64,000 nucleotides of DNA, from contig NZ_CP102589.1 in assembly GCF_032818155.1 (NCBI RefSeq), positions 2,776,001 through 2,840,000 on the forward strand, given 5' to 3'. The stretch's first letter is position 1. Every line of letters starts with the position of its first letter. A program made the position numbers and the translations under genes. Shown piece after piece: positions 28,105 to 35,432 of this stretch. Origin of the DNA: Niallia taxi (GTDB lineage: Bacteria; Bacillota; Bacilli; Bacillales; Cytobacillaceae). The notes under the pieces were generated by a model, which was not told the DNA's origin, ran no database searches, and saw nothing but the letters and a program-made list of their open reading frames with translations.

Positions 28105-28545
28105 TCACAGTCTGACAATACCTAATGTCTGATACTTTTTTAAAATCATCTCCACCATATTTGCCTTATCCTCCTCACAATTTATGATGAGCAGTACTTC
28201 TGCAGGAGAGCGTGCTGGTTTTTTCCGCTTGCTTTTTTTTATGGACAAATCCAACAATATCCCGACAAGAGCACCAGCCACCATACCGATTAATCCCCAA
28301 ATAATAGGACCCAGATAAAGAACAAACCCGTAAATTGTCCCTAACAGCATCATAATCATGCTTATGCATGAAACTAAAAATAAATTCATACCATTATTAT
28401 TAAAAGGATCAATAAAACTATATTCTGTCTGTTCGAGGAAAATAGGTTTTGCTAATATGCATTCACGACCAATATGGTTGTTTTCAAGTTCACTTATGGC
28501 AAGCTCCAGCTTTAAAGAATGTTCAAACAAAGATATGACAGTCAT
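28105..28545 (-). CDS. Hypothetical membrane protein with glycine-rich hairpin
   Basis: Product of 146 residues. An N-terminal soluble part (MTVISLFEHSLKLELAISELENNHIGRECILAKPIF) is followed by two hydrophobic helices, the second glycine-rich (LGPIIWGLIGMVAGALVGILLDLSI), then a basic loop KKSKRKKPARSP and a C-terminal domain EVLLIINCEEDKANMVEMILKKYQTLGIVRL. The arrangement (ferredoxin-like fold around a GxxxG hairpin) recalls YflT/general-stress-17M-like membrane proteins, but no firm family is claimed. Its start overlaps the stop of the upstream gene by one base, so both are one operon. Confidence 0.65.
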   Translation of the reverse strand: MTVISLFEHSLKLELAISELENNHIGRECILAKPIFLEQTEYSFIDPFNNNGMNLFLVSCISMIMMLLGTIYGFVLYLGPIIWGLIGMVAGALVGILLDLSIKKSKRKKPARSPAEVLLIINCEEDKANMVEMILKKYQTLGIVRL

Positions 28546-29333
28546 TATTTTTTCTCCAATATTTTCAAAAAGTCTCTTCTATTAGCCTGATTCCAATAGT
28601 TGTTTTCTAAAAAGCGCGCTTGCTCCATTTTAAAAAGACTGTTAAGTGTGATTGTATGATAATAGCTGTCACATACAGCAAAACAATATAACGAAGGCAA
28701 ATACAGCGCCCATTGTGGATCGAGTGCAACTATTGCTTTAACATAATCTCCGTTGCAGGTGTAGTAGAAGCTGCTTAACAGGTTTGATTGATTTAATGTA
28801 ATTAACAGCCAAAAACTTAAGTACAATCCTGTTGTAATATTGCGGATAATTAAATGTCCTAGTCCAGGTGTGATTATTGACCAAAAAACAGGTATCCATA
28901 CACTTAACTTTTGAAAATAATTGATTTCAAATAGGCTTAATTGAAGACCTGGTATGGGGGCTTTTAGCCTTGCTGCAAGCTGAGAGAGTTGATTAATATC
29001 TGTTGCTAATCTATATGCATCCCATATATTGAAAATATAAACACCGATATAGATAAAAAAACATTTTATATCAAGGCATTGCTTCGCCATGTCAAAATGG
29101 CCAGTACAAGAATAGACAATAGCTAAATTTAGCTTCGTTTCTGTATTAACAACAAACTCAAAAAGGAATAAAATGAATCCTTTCCATCGTTTCCCTAACA
29201 TGATATGACCTGCACCAGGCATCGCCATTCCCCACCATAATGGCATATACGGGTTAATTACACGCAAATAATTACTACCTAAGGATGTTATTTTAACTTG
29301 AGGTCTTCTTAGCACATCATGCATCCTACTCAC
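28545..29333 (-). CDS. Membrane protein with duplicated PGxGH motif
   Basis: Product of 262 residues built from two similar halves. Each has an amphipathic start, then a P-G-[AL]-G-H motif beside a glycine/lysine or isoleucine-rich helix: MPGAGHIMLGKRWKGFILFLFEF and TPGLGHLIIRNITTGLYLSFWLL. Each half ends with a tyrosine/cysteine-rich segment (FNIWDAYR; FAVCDSYYHT). The motif resembles TM2/DUF5683-type small membrane domains. The 5' end is uncertain: GTG at 29333, or ATG at 29324 with TGGTGAG upstream. It is co-transcribed with the next gene through a TAATG overlap. Function unknown. Confidence 0.65.
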   Translation of the reverse strand: MSRMHDVLRRPQVKITSLGSNYLRVINPYMPLWWGMAMPGAGHIMLGKRWKGFILFLFEFVVNTETKLNLAIVYSCTGHFDMAKQCLDIKCFFIYIGVYIFNIWDAYRLATDINQLSQLAARLKAPIPGLQLSLFEINYFQKLSVWIPVFWSIITPGLGHLIIRNITTGLYLSFWLLITLNQSNLLSSFYYTCNGDYVKAIVALDPQWALYLPSLYCFAVCDSYYHTITLNSLFKMEQARFLENNYWNQANRRDFLKILEKK

Positions 29334-29593
29334 CAGTTTCTCTAGATGTATATTATGTATGATTCTCCAAGAAGCTCTTTTTATTCGAGCAGCATCATTC
29401 TTTATATAAAGTTACTCTACTCCATTTTCTTTAACATTTATTTTATGTTCATTACAGTTTATTTCTGGATATTTTATCAGTAAAATAACTATATGCCATA
29501 TGTACTAAAGCAGCTATTTATTTATAAAATTAGTATACGGAAGTATATATTTATCCAGTACTAGCAAAAATAAAAACAAAAAGGCGGGAGTCA

Positions 29594-29707
29594 TTGGACG
29601 AGATGAAAAAAGAAGAAGTAATATCAGATGATTTTTTAGAAAAGCTTGTAGAGGAAATCAATGAGCTGTATGGGTGGGATGAAACGGAAAGGCCTGTAGA
29701 GGAATAG
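29594..29707 (+). CDS. Small acidic protein (37 aa)
   Basis: A TTG start (29594) behind GGCGGGAG, or ATG three codons later, encodes EVISDDFLEKLVEEINELYGWD and a short tail. The sequence is acidic and helical. Similar very small proteins occur in Bacillus, but I recall no function. No strong terminator follows; a weak GCCATGA/TCATGGC repeat is at about 29728-29765. Coding status is plausible, not proven. Confidence 0.4.
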   Translation: MDEMKKEEVISDDFLEKLVEEINELYGWDETERPVEE

Positions 29708-29888
29708 CTAATGGCGAAGTATAAAAGGGCCATGACAAAATGTTAGTCCTCATTCTATCATGGCAAAATACAATAGTATTAGAGCTACTACTCTAGGCAT
29801 TTGGAAATAGCCCTACTATCCTAGTATAACGTTCTTTATTAAGAATGTCTCCTATTTTTTTAAATTTATTACAAATTATTTCTATCCA

Positions 29889-30287
29889 TTAATTAAATGG
29901 AAGAGTAAACTGCCAGGAAACCCCATACTTATCGATAATCCATCCAAATTTTCTGCTGAAGGAATAATCTCCAAGAGCCATAAGCTCATGGCCTCCACTA
30001 ACGAATGCTTGATAATAATGGTCAATTTGCTCCTCTGTTTCACATTCAACATAAATGGAGAATGAGGGGGTAAATCCAAAGTCATGAGCTATATTGCTGT
30101 CTATACACATGAACTCTTGGTTCTTCAATGTGAAGACAGCTTGCATGATGCTTCCTTCCTCTCCAGCTTCGTCTTTACCGTAACGGATCACATTCTTTAT
30201 ACTTGAGTCTTCTATTATGGTTGTATAAAAACGAATCGCTTCTTCCGCATTTCCTTGAAACATTAAAAATGGGGTTATCTTAGTCAT
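29889..30287 (-). CDS. VOC-family (PhnB-like) protein
   Basis: Product of 132 residues with the PhnB/glyoxalase-like fold: ITPFLMFQGNAEEAIRFYTTIIEDSSI at the start, AVFTLKNQEFMCIDS and SFSIYVECETEEQIDHYYQAFVSGGHELM in the middle, then FGWIIDKYGVSWQFTLP at the end. Proteins of this type are often annotated as 3-demethylubiquinone methyltransferase-like, which is not a reliable functional call. The start at 30287 overlaps the 3' end of the upstream GNAT gene by 8 bp, with GGAGGG inside that gene. Operon 30858-29889. Confidence 0.85.
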   Translation of the reverse strand: MTKITPFLMFQGNAEEAIRFYTTIIEDSSIKNVIRYGKDEAGEEGSIMQAVFTLKNQEFMCIDSNIAHDFGFTPSFSIYVECETEEQIDHYYQAFVSGGHELMALGDYSFSRKFGWIIDKYGVSWQFTLPFN

Positions 30288-30858
30288 TGGTTTGTGCCCT
30301 CCAACCATTAAAATCTTTTTTTATTAAAGAGTACATATACAGGTCGTCCATTTTTCCGCACGTAAATTCATAGCTTCTCAGCAAGCCTTCACACAAAAAC
30401 CCATGCTTTTTGAGCAAGCTTTGTGAAGACAAGTTGGGCGGTTCAATCAGTGCTTGAATTCTTTCAAGTCCCATATGCTCAAAGCCGTATTGAACGACTG
30501 CCTTTAAAGCTTCACTAGCAAGCCCTTGTCCCCAGTAATTCTTATGCAGCTCATAGCCGATTTCTGTCCGAAAATGACGCTTATCCCAATTCAAAAATCC
30601 GCAGCTGCCAAGCACCTTGCCATTTTCTTTTAGTGTAATTCCCCATCTTATGCCCGTTTGCTTTATTTGAATTGACTTGTACCATTCGACTTCCTCCAGC
30701 ACATCCTCTAGTGACTGAAAAGGCTCCATCCCATAATATTTCATGACATCCTTGTCAGAAAGATACTCGAGAATATCTAATGCATCTTCATTTTGGATTT
30801 CTCTTAACAGTAACCGTTCTGTTTGCAGGACAGGAAAATCATTTGACTCGGAGTACAA
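30280..30858 (-). CDS. RimJ/RimL-type GNAT acetyltransferase
   Basis: Product of 192 residues from a TTG start at 30858, chosen because GGAGGGGG lies 5-6 nt upstream; the in-frame ATG five codons earlier overlaps that site. It begins LYSESNDFPVLQTERLLLREIQNEDALDIL, the typical 'xTERLxLRxxxxxD' opening. The acetyl-CoA loop is ELHKNYWGQGLASEALKAVVQYGF, and the end NLSSQSLLKKHGFLCEGLLRSYEF fits ribosomal-protein acetyltransferase relatives. The next gene downstream (VOC) overlaps it, and a YciI gene lies 31 bp upstream. Confidence 0.88.
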   Translation of the reverse strand: MYSESNDFPVLQTERLLLREIQNEDALDILEYLSDKDVMKYYGMEPFQSLEDVLEEVEWYKSIQIKQTGIRWGITLKENGKVLGSCGFLNWDKRHFRTEIGYELHKNYWGQGLASEALKAVVQYGFEHMGLERIQALIEPPNLSSQSLLKKHGFLCEGLLRSYEFTCGKMDDLYMYSLIKKDFNGWRAQTND

Positions 30859-30889
30859 TTTGTCCCCCTCCATTCCTAATAGTAAAACG

Positions 30890-31195
30890 CTATTTATAAG
30901 ACTCCATAAAGATAGGCGCAACCTTACATGGCAAAACATCGATCCTTTGCCATACATTGCCTGTCACATACGGTTCTTCCTTCAGCCACTCATCAAGCGC
31001 TTCTTTTGATGGGTAGTCTACTACCATCATCGAACCAATCATTTTTTCTGTATCATCCAATAAGGCAGCACCATATAAATGATTGCCCTCATTAAATCGT
31101 TTCTCAACCGACTTTAAATGCTCTTCTCTTGCACGCAATCTTCTTTCCAATGCATATTCATCTGTACCGTCATATGCTGTTACAACAAACTGCAT
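30890..31195 (-). CDS. YciI-family protein
   Basis: Product of 101 residues (start ATG 31195, six nt after AAAGGGG; ATG 31201 is an alternative with no room for a ribosome binding site). It shows the YciI dimeric alpha-beta-barrel pattern FVVTAYDGTDEYALERRLRAREEHL, then LYGAALLDDTEKMIGSMMVVDYPSKEALDEWLKEEPYVTGNVW. The His-Asp pair of active YciI proteins is not fully evident. First gene of the YciI-GNAT-VOC cluster. Confidence 0.8.
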   Translation of the reverse strand: MQFVVTAYDGTDEYALERRLRAREEHLKSVEKRFNEGNHLYGAALLDDTEKMIGSMMVVDYPSKEALDEWLKEEPYVTGNVWQRIDVLPCKVAPIFMESYK

Positions 31196-31248
31196 GGTCA
31201 TTTCCCCTTTTATTCAATAGGATGTATTTCCTTATATTTCTTCGACGC

Positions 31249-31280
31249 AAAAAACACTTTTCCTTCTGGAAAAGTGTTTT
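31249..31280 (-). terminator. vmlR terminator
   Basis: AAAACACTTTTCC (31251-31263) / GGAAAAGTGTTTT (31268-31280), 13-bp stem, TTCT loop, T run on the minus strand. Confidence 0.8.
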
Positions 31281-31303
31281 AGCTTTCAGATGTAAATGGT
31301 AAT

Positions 31304-32938
31304 TTAGTTGGACAGCTCTTTCAGCATTTTTGTTAGTTCATTAAATTTAGCATCAAGCTCGGGATATTCTTTATCTTGCGGGAGCATAAAGCTGAGCCTT
31401 CCTAAAATCTCTTGTCTTTCTGTTTCGAGCTTTAGCCTCAGCTCTTTTTTGTCATCTCTTGCAGGTGCATGACTTTGCCATTGTTTGCGAATTCCTGTAT
31501 CTGTTATAACAAGTTGGCTTGTTGTTGTTTTCTCAAGGAAATAGCGATCATGGGACACGATAAGCAACGTTCCATTATATTGTGACAACGTCTCCTCCAG
31601 CTGTTCACGAGAGGCAAGGTCAAGGTGATTGGTCGGTTCATCTAAGAGCAAAACGTCCTTATCCTCAAGGATATATGCCATTAGCTTGCATTTGACACGC
31701 TCACCCATACTCATTAACTCAATCGGTTCCCGCCATTGAGCTGCTGTGAACCCCAAATGCCTCATTAGCGTTTGAACCCTTCCTCTCTCTTCAAAGGTTT
31801 CCTTATAAAAAAGCTGCTCTGGTGTTGAATCAAGGGGCAAATCAAATACCTCCTGTGTTAAATAGCCAATACTGGCAGCAGGTGACACCCAAATATCCCC
31901 TTTTCCAATTACACTTCCGACAATCATTTTCAACAATGTGGACTTACCGCTGCCATTTACACCTGTAAGGGCAATTCTTTCTCCATGTTTAATTGTAAAA
32001 TGTACATCCTGAAACAAGGTGCGTTCACCAAATGATTTCGACAACCCTTTCACTTCTAAAAAACGTTTGCCAACCTTATTGTTTGCTGTAATGGAGAACT
32101 GAACAGAATGCTCCTCTGTAACAGGCTCGACATTCCGCTTTGCGAGTTCCTTTTCTAAACGTTTTTGTTTTGATTTTACTTGAGCATCCATACGCTTTGC
32201 TTTAACACGATAGTATTCCTTCACGCCTTCTTTTTTTGTTGACTGCGCATGAGCCTTTTGTGACCATGTATTCAACTCTTTTATTTGACCTTGAATTTGT
32301 TCAGTCATTTTTTGCTGTTTTTCATATTCTCGTTGCTGCACCAATCTCTTCGCATTGCGGGCCTTCATATAGTCAGAATAATTCCCCTTATGCTCTATAA
32401 GCTTCTTATCCTCTATTGCCCAGATTTTTGTGGCAACAGCATCAAGAAAGTAGCGGTCATGGGAAACTAAAATAATCGTTCCTTTATATTCCTTTATCTG
32501 TTTTTGCAGCAAATCAAGACTTTGGCTGTCAAGGTGATTCGTCGGTTCGTCTAACAGCAAGAGATCTGCTTCACTTGCAAAGCCTTGTGCAAGCCTGACT
32601 TTCAATTTTTCACCGCCGCTTAAATGTTCATATGGCAAAACAGGCACAGACCATTTTTCAAGAAGTCTTGTTTCCTCGACAGATTTATTTGCTGAAAAAT
32701 ATGTTTTTGCCTCCTGAACAACAAAGACAACATCCAAACCTTGATTAAGCCACTGTATTTGCCCGTCAGCAGGCTTAATATCTTCGTTTAATAAATGTAA
32801 TAGTGTTGATTTACCGGCACCATTATTGCCGATAATCCCTATGACATCTTCATGCTGAACTGATGCATTTACCTTTTCAAACAGGAGCTGATCTGCCACC
32901 TCATACCTTATATTATGCAATTTCATTATTTCTTTCAT
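31304..32938 (-). CDS. vmlR: ABC-F ribosomal protection protein VmlR
   Basis: Product of 544 residues with two ABC ATPase domains and no membrane segments: Walker A GNNGAGKST and GVNGSGKST, signatures LSGGEKLK and MSMGERVK, Walker B LLLDEPTNHLD twice. The interdomain linker (QKAHAQSTKKEGVKEYYRVKAKRMDAQ) and the C-terminus match B. subtilis VmlR closely (MKEI start, AHAQSTKKEG, RHLGFTAAQW). VmlR displaces virginiamycin M, lincomycin and tiamulin from ribosomes. GGGATTGATTAT precedes the ATG. An attenuator-type leader precedes it. The orthology is recalled, not searched. Confidence 0.93.
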   Translation of the reverse strand: MKEIMKLHNIRYEVADQLLFEKVNASVQHEDVIGIIGNNGAGKSTLLHLLNEDIKPADGQIQWLNQGLDVVFVVQEAKTYFSANKSVEETRLLEKWSVPVLPYEHLSGGEKLKVRLAQGFASEADLLLLDEPTNHLDSQSLDLLQKQIKEYKGTIILVSHDRYFLDAVATKIWAIEDKKLIEHKGNYSDYMKARNAKRLVQQREYEKQQKMTEQIQGQIKELNTWSQKAHAQSTKKEGVKEYYRVKAKRMDAQVKSKQKRLEKELAKRNVEPVTEEHSVQFSITANNKVGKRFLEVKGLSKSFGERTLFQDVHFTIKHGERIALTGVNGSGKSTLLKMIVGSVIGKGDIWVSPAASIGYLTQEVFDLPLDSTPEQLFYKETFEERGRVQTLMRHLGFTAAQWREPIELMSMGERVKCKLMAYILEDKDVLLLDEPTNHLDLASREQLEETLSQYNGTLLIVSHDRYFLEKTTTSQLVITDTGIRKQWQSHAPARDDKKELRLKLETERQEILGRLSFMLPQDKEYPELDAKFNELTKMLKELSN

Positions 32939-32960
32939 ATAATCAATCCCTCATTTCATA

Positions 32961-33003
32961 GGGAGGACAAAAAAATCCTCCCAAAATAAATTTTGGAAGG
33001 ATT
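32961..33003 (-). promoter_or_regulatory. vmlR attenuator terminator
   Basis: Terminator hairpin 5' of vmlR: minus-strand AATCCTTCCAAAAT (33003-32990) and ATTTTGGGAGGATT (32987-32974), with one G-U pair and a seven-T run. The 3' arm GGGAGGA can instead pair with TCCTCCC (32967-32961), and the antiterminator strand 33074-33066 can invade the 5' arm. Transcription attenuation is known for B. subtilis vmlR. Confidence 0.8.
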
Positions 33004-33065
33004 AGCCGGACATTTTAAGCATCATGAAATAAGCTGTTTTAAAACAGCTATATAGAAAATGGGCA

Positions 33066-33125
33066 GACTAATCCTATTTTAGTTTAATTTGCATTATGCA
33101 TTTCAACTGAAAAAATAAGATTAGT
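33066..33125 (-). promoter_or_regulatory. vmlR antiterminator and anti-antiterminator strands
   Basis: Strand 1 ACTAATCTTATTTT (33125-33112) pairs with strand 2 AAAATAGGATTAGT (33080-33067), 14 bp with one G-U. Strand 2 can instead pair, through GGATTAGTC (33074-33066), with GGCTAATCC (33007-32999), which would break the terminator. A ribosome held on strand 1 would therefore favour read-through. Structure read by eye. Confidence 0.65.
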
Positions 33126-33146
33126 TATCCATCGGCCACCCATCAT
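33084..33146 (-). CDS. Possible vmlR leader peptide ORF
   Basis: A 20-codon frame (MMGGRWITNLIFSVEMHNAN) covers strand 1 of the leader. AGAAGGG stands very close to its ATG codons. Inside it, in another frame, a three-codon ORF ATG-GAT-AAC-TAA (33132-33121) has GGGTGG 3 nt upstream and also ends within strand 1. Only one need be used. Very short upstream ORFs are known in attenuators of resistance genes. Translation of either is inference. Confidence 0.4.
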   Translation of the reverse strand: MMGGRWITNLIFSVEMHNAN

Positions 33147-33167
33147 CCCTTCTGCTTTAGTAATATA

Positions 33168-33197
33168 AGTGTAGCATAACCTCTTTTTAGGATGCAA
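33168..33197 (-). promoter_or_regulatory. Candidate vmlR promoter
   Basis: Minus-strand TTGCAT (33197-33192), 18-bp spacer, TACACT (33173-33168). It overlaps the inverted repeat that terminates the upstream HAD-GNAT gene and would give a leader of about 220 nt. Confidence 0.5.
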
Positions 33198-33222
33198 TGG
33201 GCAATTCTGCAAAAGAGGTTAT
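33176..33222 (-). terminator. Inverted repeat at the end of the HAD-GNAT gene
   Basis: ATAACCTCTTTT (33176-33187) / AAAAGAGGTTAT (33211-33222), 12-bp arms with a 23-nt loop just after the stop. No long T run follows on the minus strand, so termination may be weak. Confidence 0.5.
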
Positions 33223-33227
33223 GGTCC

Positions 33228-34463
33228 TCAATTAATAACAGTATTATCAAGCTGTCGTTTATTCTTTTCCCATTCTTCCCGCAGCAATCCCATACGAATT
33301 GAATCATAGTAAACACCATTATAGAAACGGCATTTTCTTAACCGCGCTTCGAGCTGCATTCCAAGCTTTTCCCCGACCTTCATCATGCGCCTATTGCCTG
33401 ACCAAGTCGTAAAGCCGACTCTTACAAGTGGAAGTGTTTGAAATAGATGGTTTATCCACAGCTTCAGCGCCCTTGTACCATATCCACCGCTCCAAAACTT
33501 TGGATCATATAGGACGATTCCCATTTCAAGCCAGTTTGATGGCTTATGCTCCCAATAATAGCTGACAGTTCCGATAAGCTTTCCATCTGTCTCTATCGCC
33601 CAAAAATCATCTTGATAAAGATACTTGTCTTTTTGCTTTTGAAAGTCATCCCATGAAATTGCCTGATGCGCAAAATAAGGAGCATCCCATTTTTTCCATT
33701 CCGGGTCTTCCTCTTTATATGCCATTTCCCAAAGAGGATAAAGGTCGTTTTTCGTTATCTGTCTAATAATCACGTTTGCTTCTTTATAAGACACAACACG
33801 GCTTGGAGTTTCCCCAAGCAAAATTCTCTCTAAGTCTTGCACACTATTTGCAAGAAATGTGGGACTGCACGCAGTTAATTCTTCTCTTGCACCATATCCA
33901 TATGTAACAGCTATTGAATCTATGCCCGTGTTATTTGCACCTATTAAATCATACTTCCTGTCACCAATCATAATAAAGTCTTGCAGTGAAAAGTCCTTGT
34001 AAAGCTTAAGTATGTATTCAATAATCTCTGCTTTTTCTGACCTTGTTCCATCTTGATTACTTCCGACAATAACATCAAAATAGGAAAAAATGTTAAAATA
34101 TTCTGCTATTTTTTCTGCAAATGCTGTCCATTTAGATGTAGCTATAGCAAGAATACAACCTTGGTCCTTTAATTTTTGGAGCAAGCCTGCCATTTCTGGA
34201 TAAAGCAAATTTTCATACATGCCAGTCTCTTTATATCTTTCTCTGTAAAAATGAATCCCCTTTTGAATTGTTTCCTTATCAAATCCATAAAAATCAGCAA
34301 AAGACACATGCAAAGGTGGGCCAATAAAGCATTCTAAATCATCCAAATCCGGCACTTGTCTATCAAGCATGCTCAACGCATATTGCACCGATTTCGTAAT
34401 ACCAACCTTCGGATCTGAGAGTGTCCCATCTAAATCAAACAAAATGACCTTATATGAACTCAT
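33228..34463 (-). CDS. Fusion of HAD phosphatase and GNAT acetyltransferase
   Basis: Product of 411 residues with two enzyme domains. The first (about 1-215) is a Gph/PgmB-type HAD hydrolase: motif I ILFDLDGTLSD, motif II IATSKW, motif IV MIGDRKYDLIGA. After a short linker (LLGETPSRVVSYKEA) comes a RimJ/RimL-type GNAT domain (about 235-400): VIIRQITKNDLYPLW, MGIVLYDPKFWSGGYGTRALKLW with the acetyl-CoA loop, and RRMMKVGEKLGMQLEARLRKCRFYNGVYYDS. The start at 34463 has GGGAGAGG about 8 nt upstream. The frame is continuous, so fusion is real and not a sequencing join, unless a stop was lost. Substrates unknown. Confidence 0.88.
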   Translation of the reverse strand: MSSYKVILFDLDGTLSDPKVGITKSVQYALSMLDRQVPDLDDLECFIGPPLHVSFADFYGFDKETIQKGIHFYRERYKETGMYENLLYPEMAGLLQKLKDQGCILAIATSKWTAFAEKIAEYFNIFSYFDVIVGSNQDGTRSEKAEIIEYILKLYKDFSLQDFIMIGDRKYDLIGANNTGIDSIAVTYGYGAREELTACSPTFLANSVQDLERILLGETPSRVVSYKEANVIIRQITKNDLYPLWEMAYKEEDPEWKKWDAPYFAHQAISWDDFQKQKDKYLYQDDFWAIETDGKLIGTVSYYWEHKPSNWLEMGIVLYDPKFWSGGYGTRALKLWINHLFQTLPLVRVGFTTWSGNRRMMKVGEKLGMQLEARLRKCRFYNGVYYDSIRMGLLREEWEKNKRQLDNTVIN

Positions 34464-34539
34464 TGCGGTATCCTCTCCCTTTCTAGTAACCATTATATAT
34501 AAATGTAAGAGTAGTAATAAATTCCAACAATATACAACA

Positions 34540-34713
34540 CTACTCTTTTCTTCTGTCAACCAGCTCTTTATAGATAAAAACTAGCATCACAAATATGGCT
34601 ACTGTTAACATGCCATGGATTTCATATCTTAAAACCTCTGCCACATACGGAATTGCGGGAACAATGAAAGCTACTAATACGCTTATTAGGACTGCTGAGA
34701 CAACCTTATTCAT
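34540..34713 (-). CDS. Small membrane protein (57 aa)
   Basis: ATG at 34713 behind AGGAGTCATTTATC. The product has two hydrophobic helices (VSAVLISVLVAFIVPAIPYVA and MLTVAIFVMLVFIY) separated by EVLRYEIHG and ends in a charged tail (KELVDRRKE), consistent with an inner-membrane hairpin. It lies 76 bp upstream of the HAD-GNAT gene on the same strand. Family not recognised. Confidence 0.6.
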   Translation of the reverse strand: MNKVVSAVLISVLVAFIVPAIPYVAEVLRYEIHGMLTVAIFVMLVFIYKELVDRRKE

Positions 34714-34841
34714 GATAAATGACTCCTAACTTTGTTATAAGTAAATCTTTAATTCTATCATATTCTCTTTTAGTAATTTATGTAAATAAAAAGTTACAAC
34801 TACTGAAATCTGAATAGTGCTTAGTTCATGAAAATAAATAC

Positions 34842-34869
34842 AAAAAGCTGCTTCATTCAGCAGCTTTTT
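34842..34869 (-). terminator. Terminator of the SRPBCC gene
   Basis: AAAAAGCTGCT (34842-34852) / AGCAGCTTTTT (34859-34869), 11-bp stem, A and T runs inside the stem. Confidence 0.75.
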
Positions 34870-34875
34870 GCACAA

Positions 34876-35316
34876 TTATCCAAATACTAATGACGCTCTC
34901 AAATCATGAATACCATGCTCCAAATAGGCTTTTAGGCATGTGATGGTATAGACCCAGCCTTCCTTTTGGTTGAGCAGCTTTTCCACTAACAAGGGATCGT
35001 CTTCTTTAAAGCCTGATTCTTTCACTTCCAAAACTGTTTTCAAGTTATGCTCTTTAAGTGTGATGGAAACGATTGTTTCTTCGTGCTTTTCACCCCATGC
35101 GAACACGATTTTCTCCTTTTCTGCTACTTCCATTATACGAATAGCAACTTCTGCCTGATACTCCTCGTATCTCAATAGTACTGTGTTTCCTTCTGTCCAC
35201 TTTTCGGAGCTAGAACTAAACCAGTAGTTACCAATCTTTTCTGGATTTATTATCGCTACAAACACTTCCTCAGCAGGTTTGCTTATTTGCAGTTTAACCG
35301 TTACCTCTGTTAACAC
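34876..35316 (-). CDS. SRPBCC/AHSA1-domain protein
   Basis: Product of 146 residues with the START/Bet v1-like fold of AHSA1-type proteins: VTVKLQISKPAEEVFVAIINPEKIGNYWF at the start, KIVFAWGEKHEETIVSITLKEHNLKTVLEV in the sheet, and the long C-terminal helix EGWVYTITCLKAYLEHG. Such proteins bind hydrophobic ligands or Hsp90-like partners. Start GTG at 35316 with GGAGGGGCGATAAA upstream. Monocistronic. Ligand unknown. Confidence 0.85.
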   Translation of the reverse strand: MLTEVTVKLQISKPAEEVFVAIINPEKIGNYWFSSSSEKWTEGNTVLLRYEEYQAEVAIRIMEVAEKEKIVFAWGEKHEETIVSITLKEHNLKTVLEVKESGFKEDDPLLVEKLLNQKEGWVYTITCLKAYLEHGIHDLRASLVFG

Positions 35317-35389
35317 TTTATCGCCCCTCCTTGTTTTTTAGCTATCATATCACAGGCAATAAGCTAAACCAAACTGCCTTTTGCAGTAA

Positions 35390-35429
35390 ATAAAAGAGAG
35401 TACATCAATGTAGATGTACTCTCTTTTAT
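35390..35429 (-). terminator. corA terminator
   Basis: 17-bp perfect stem (35390-35406 / 35413-35429), AATGTA loop, directly after the corA stop. Confidence 0.75.
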
Positions 35430-35432
35430 TTA

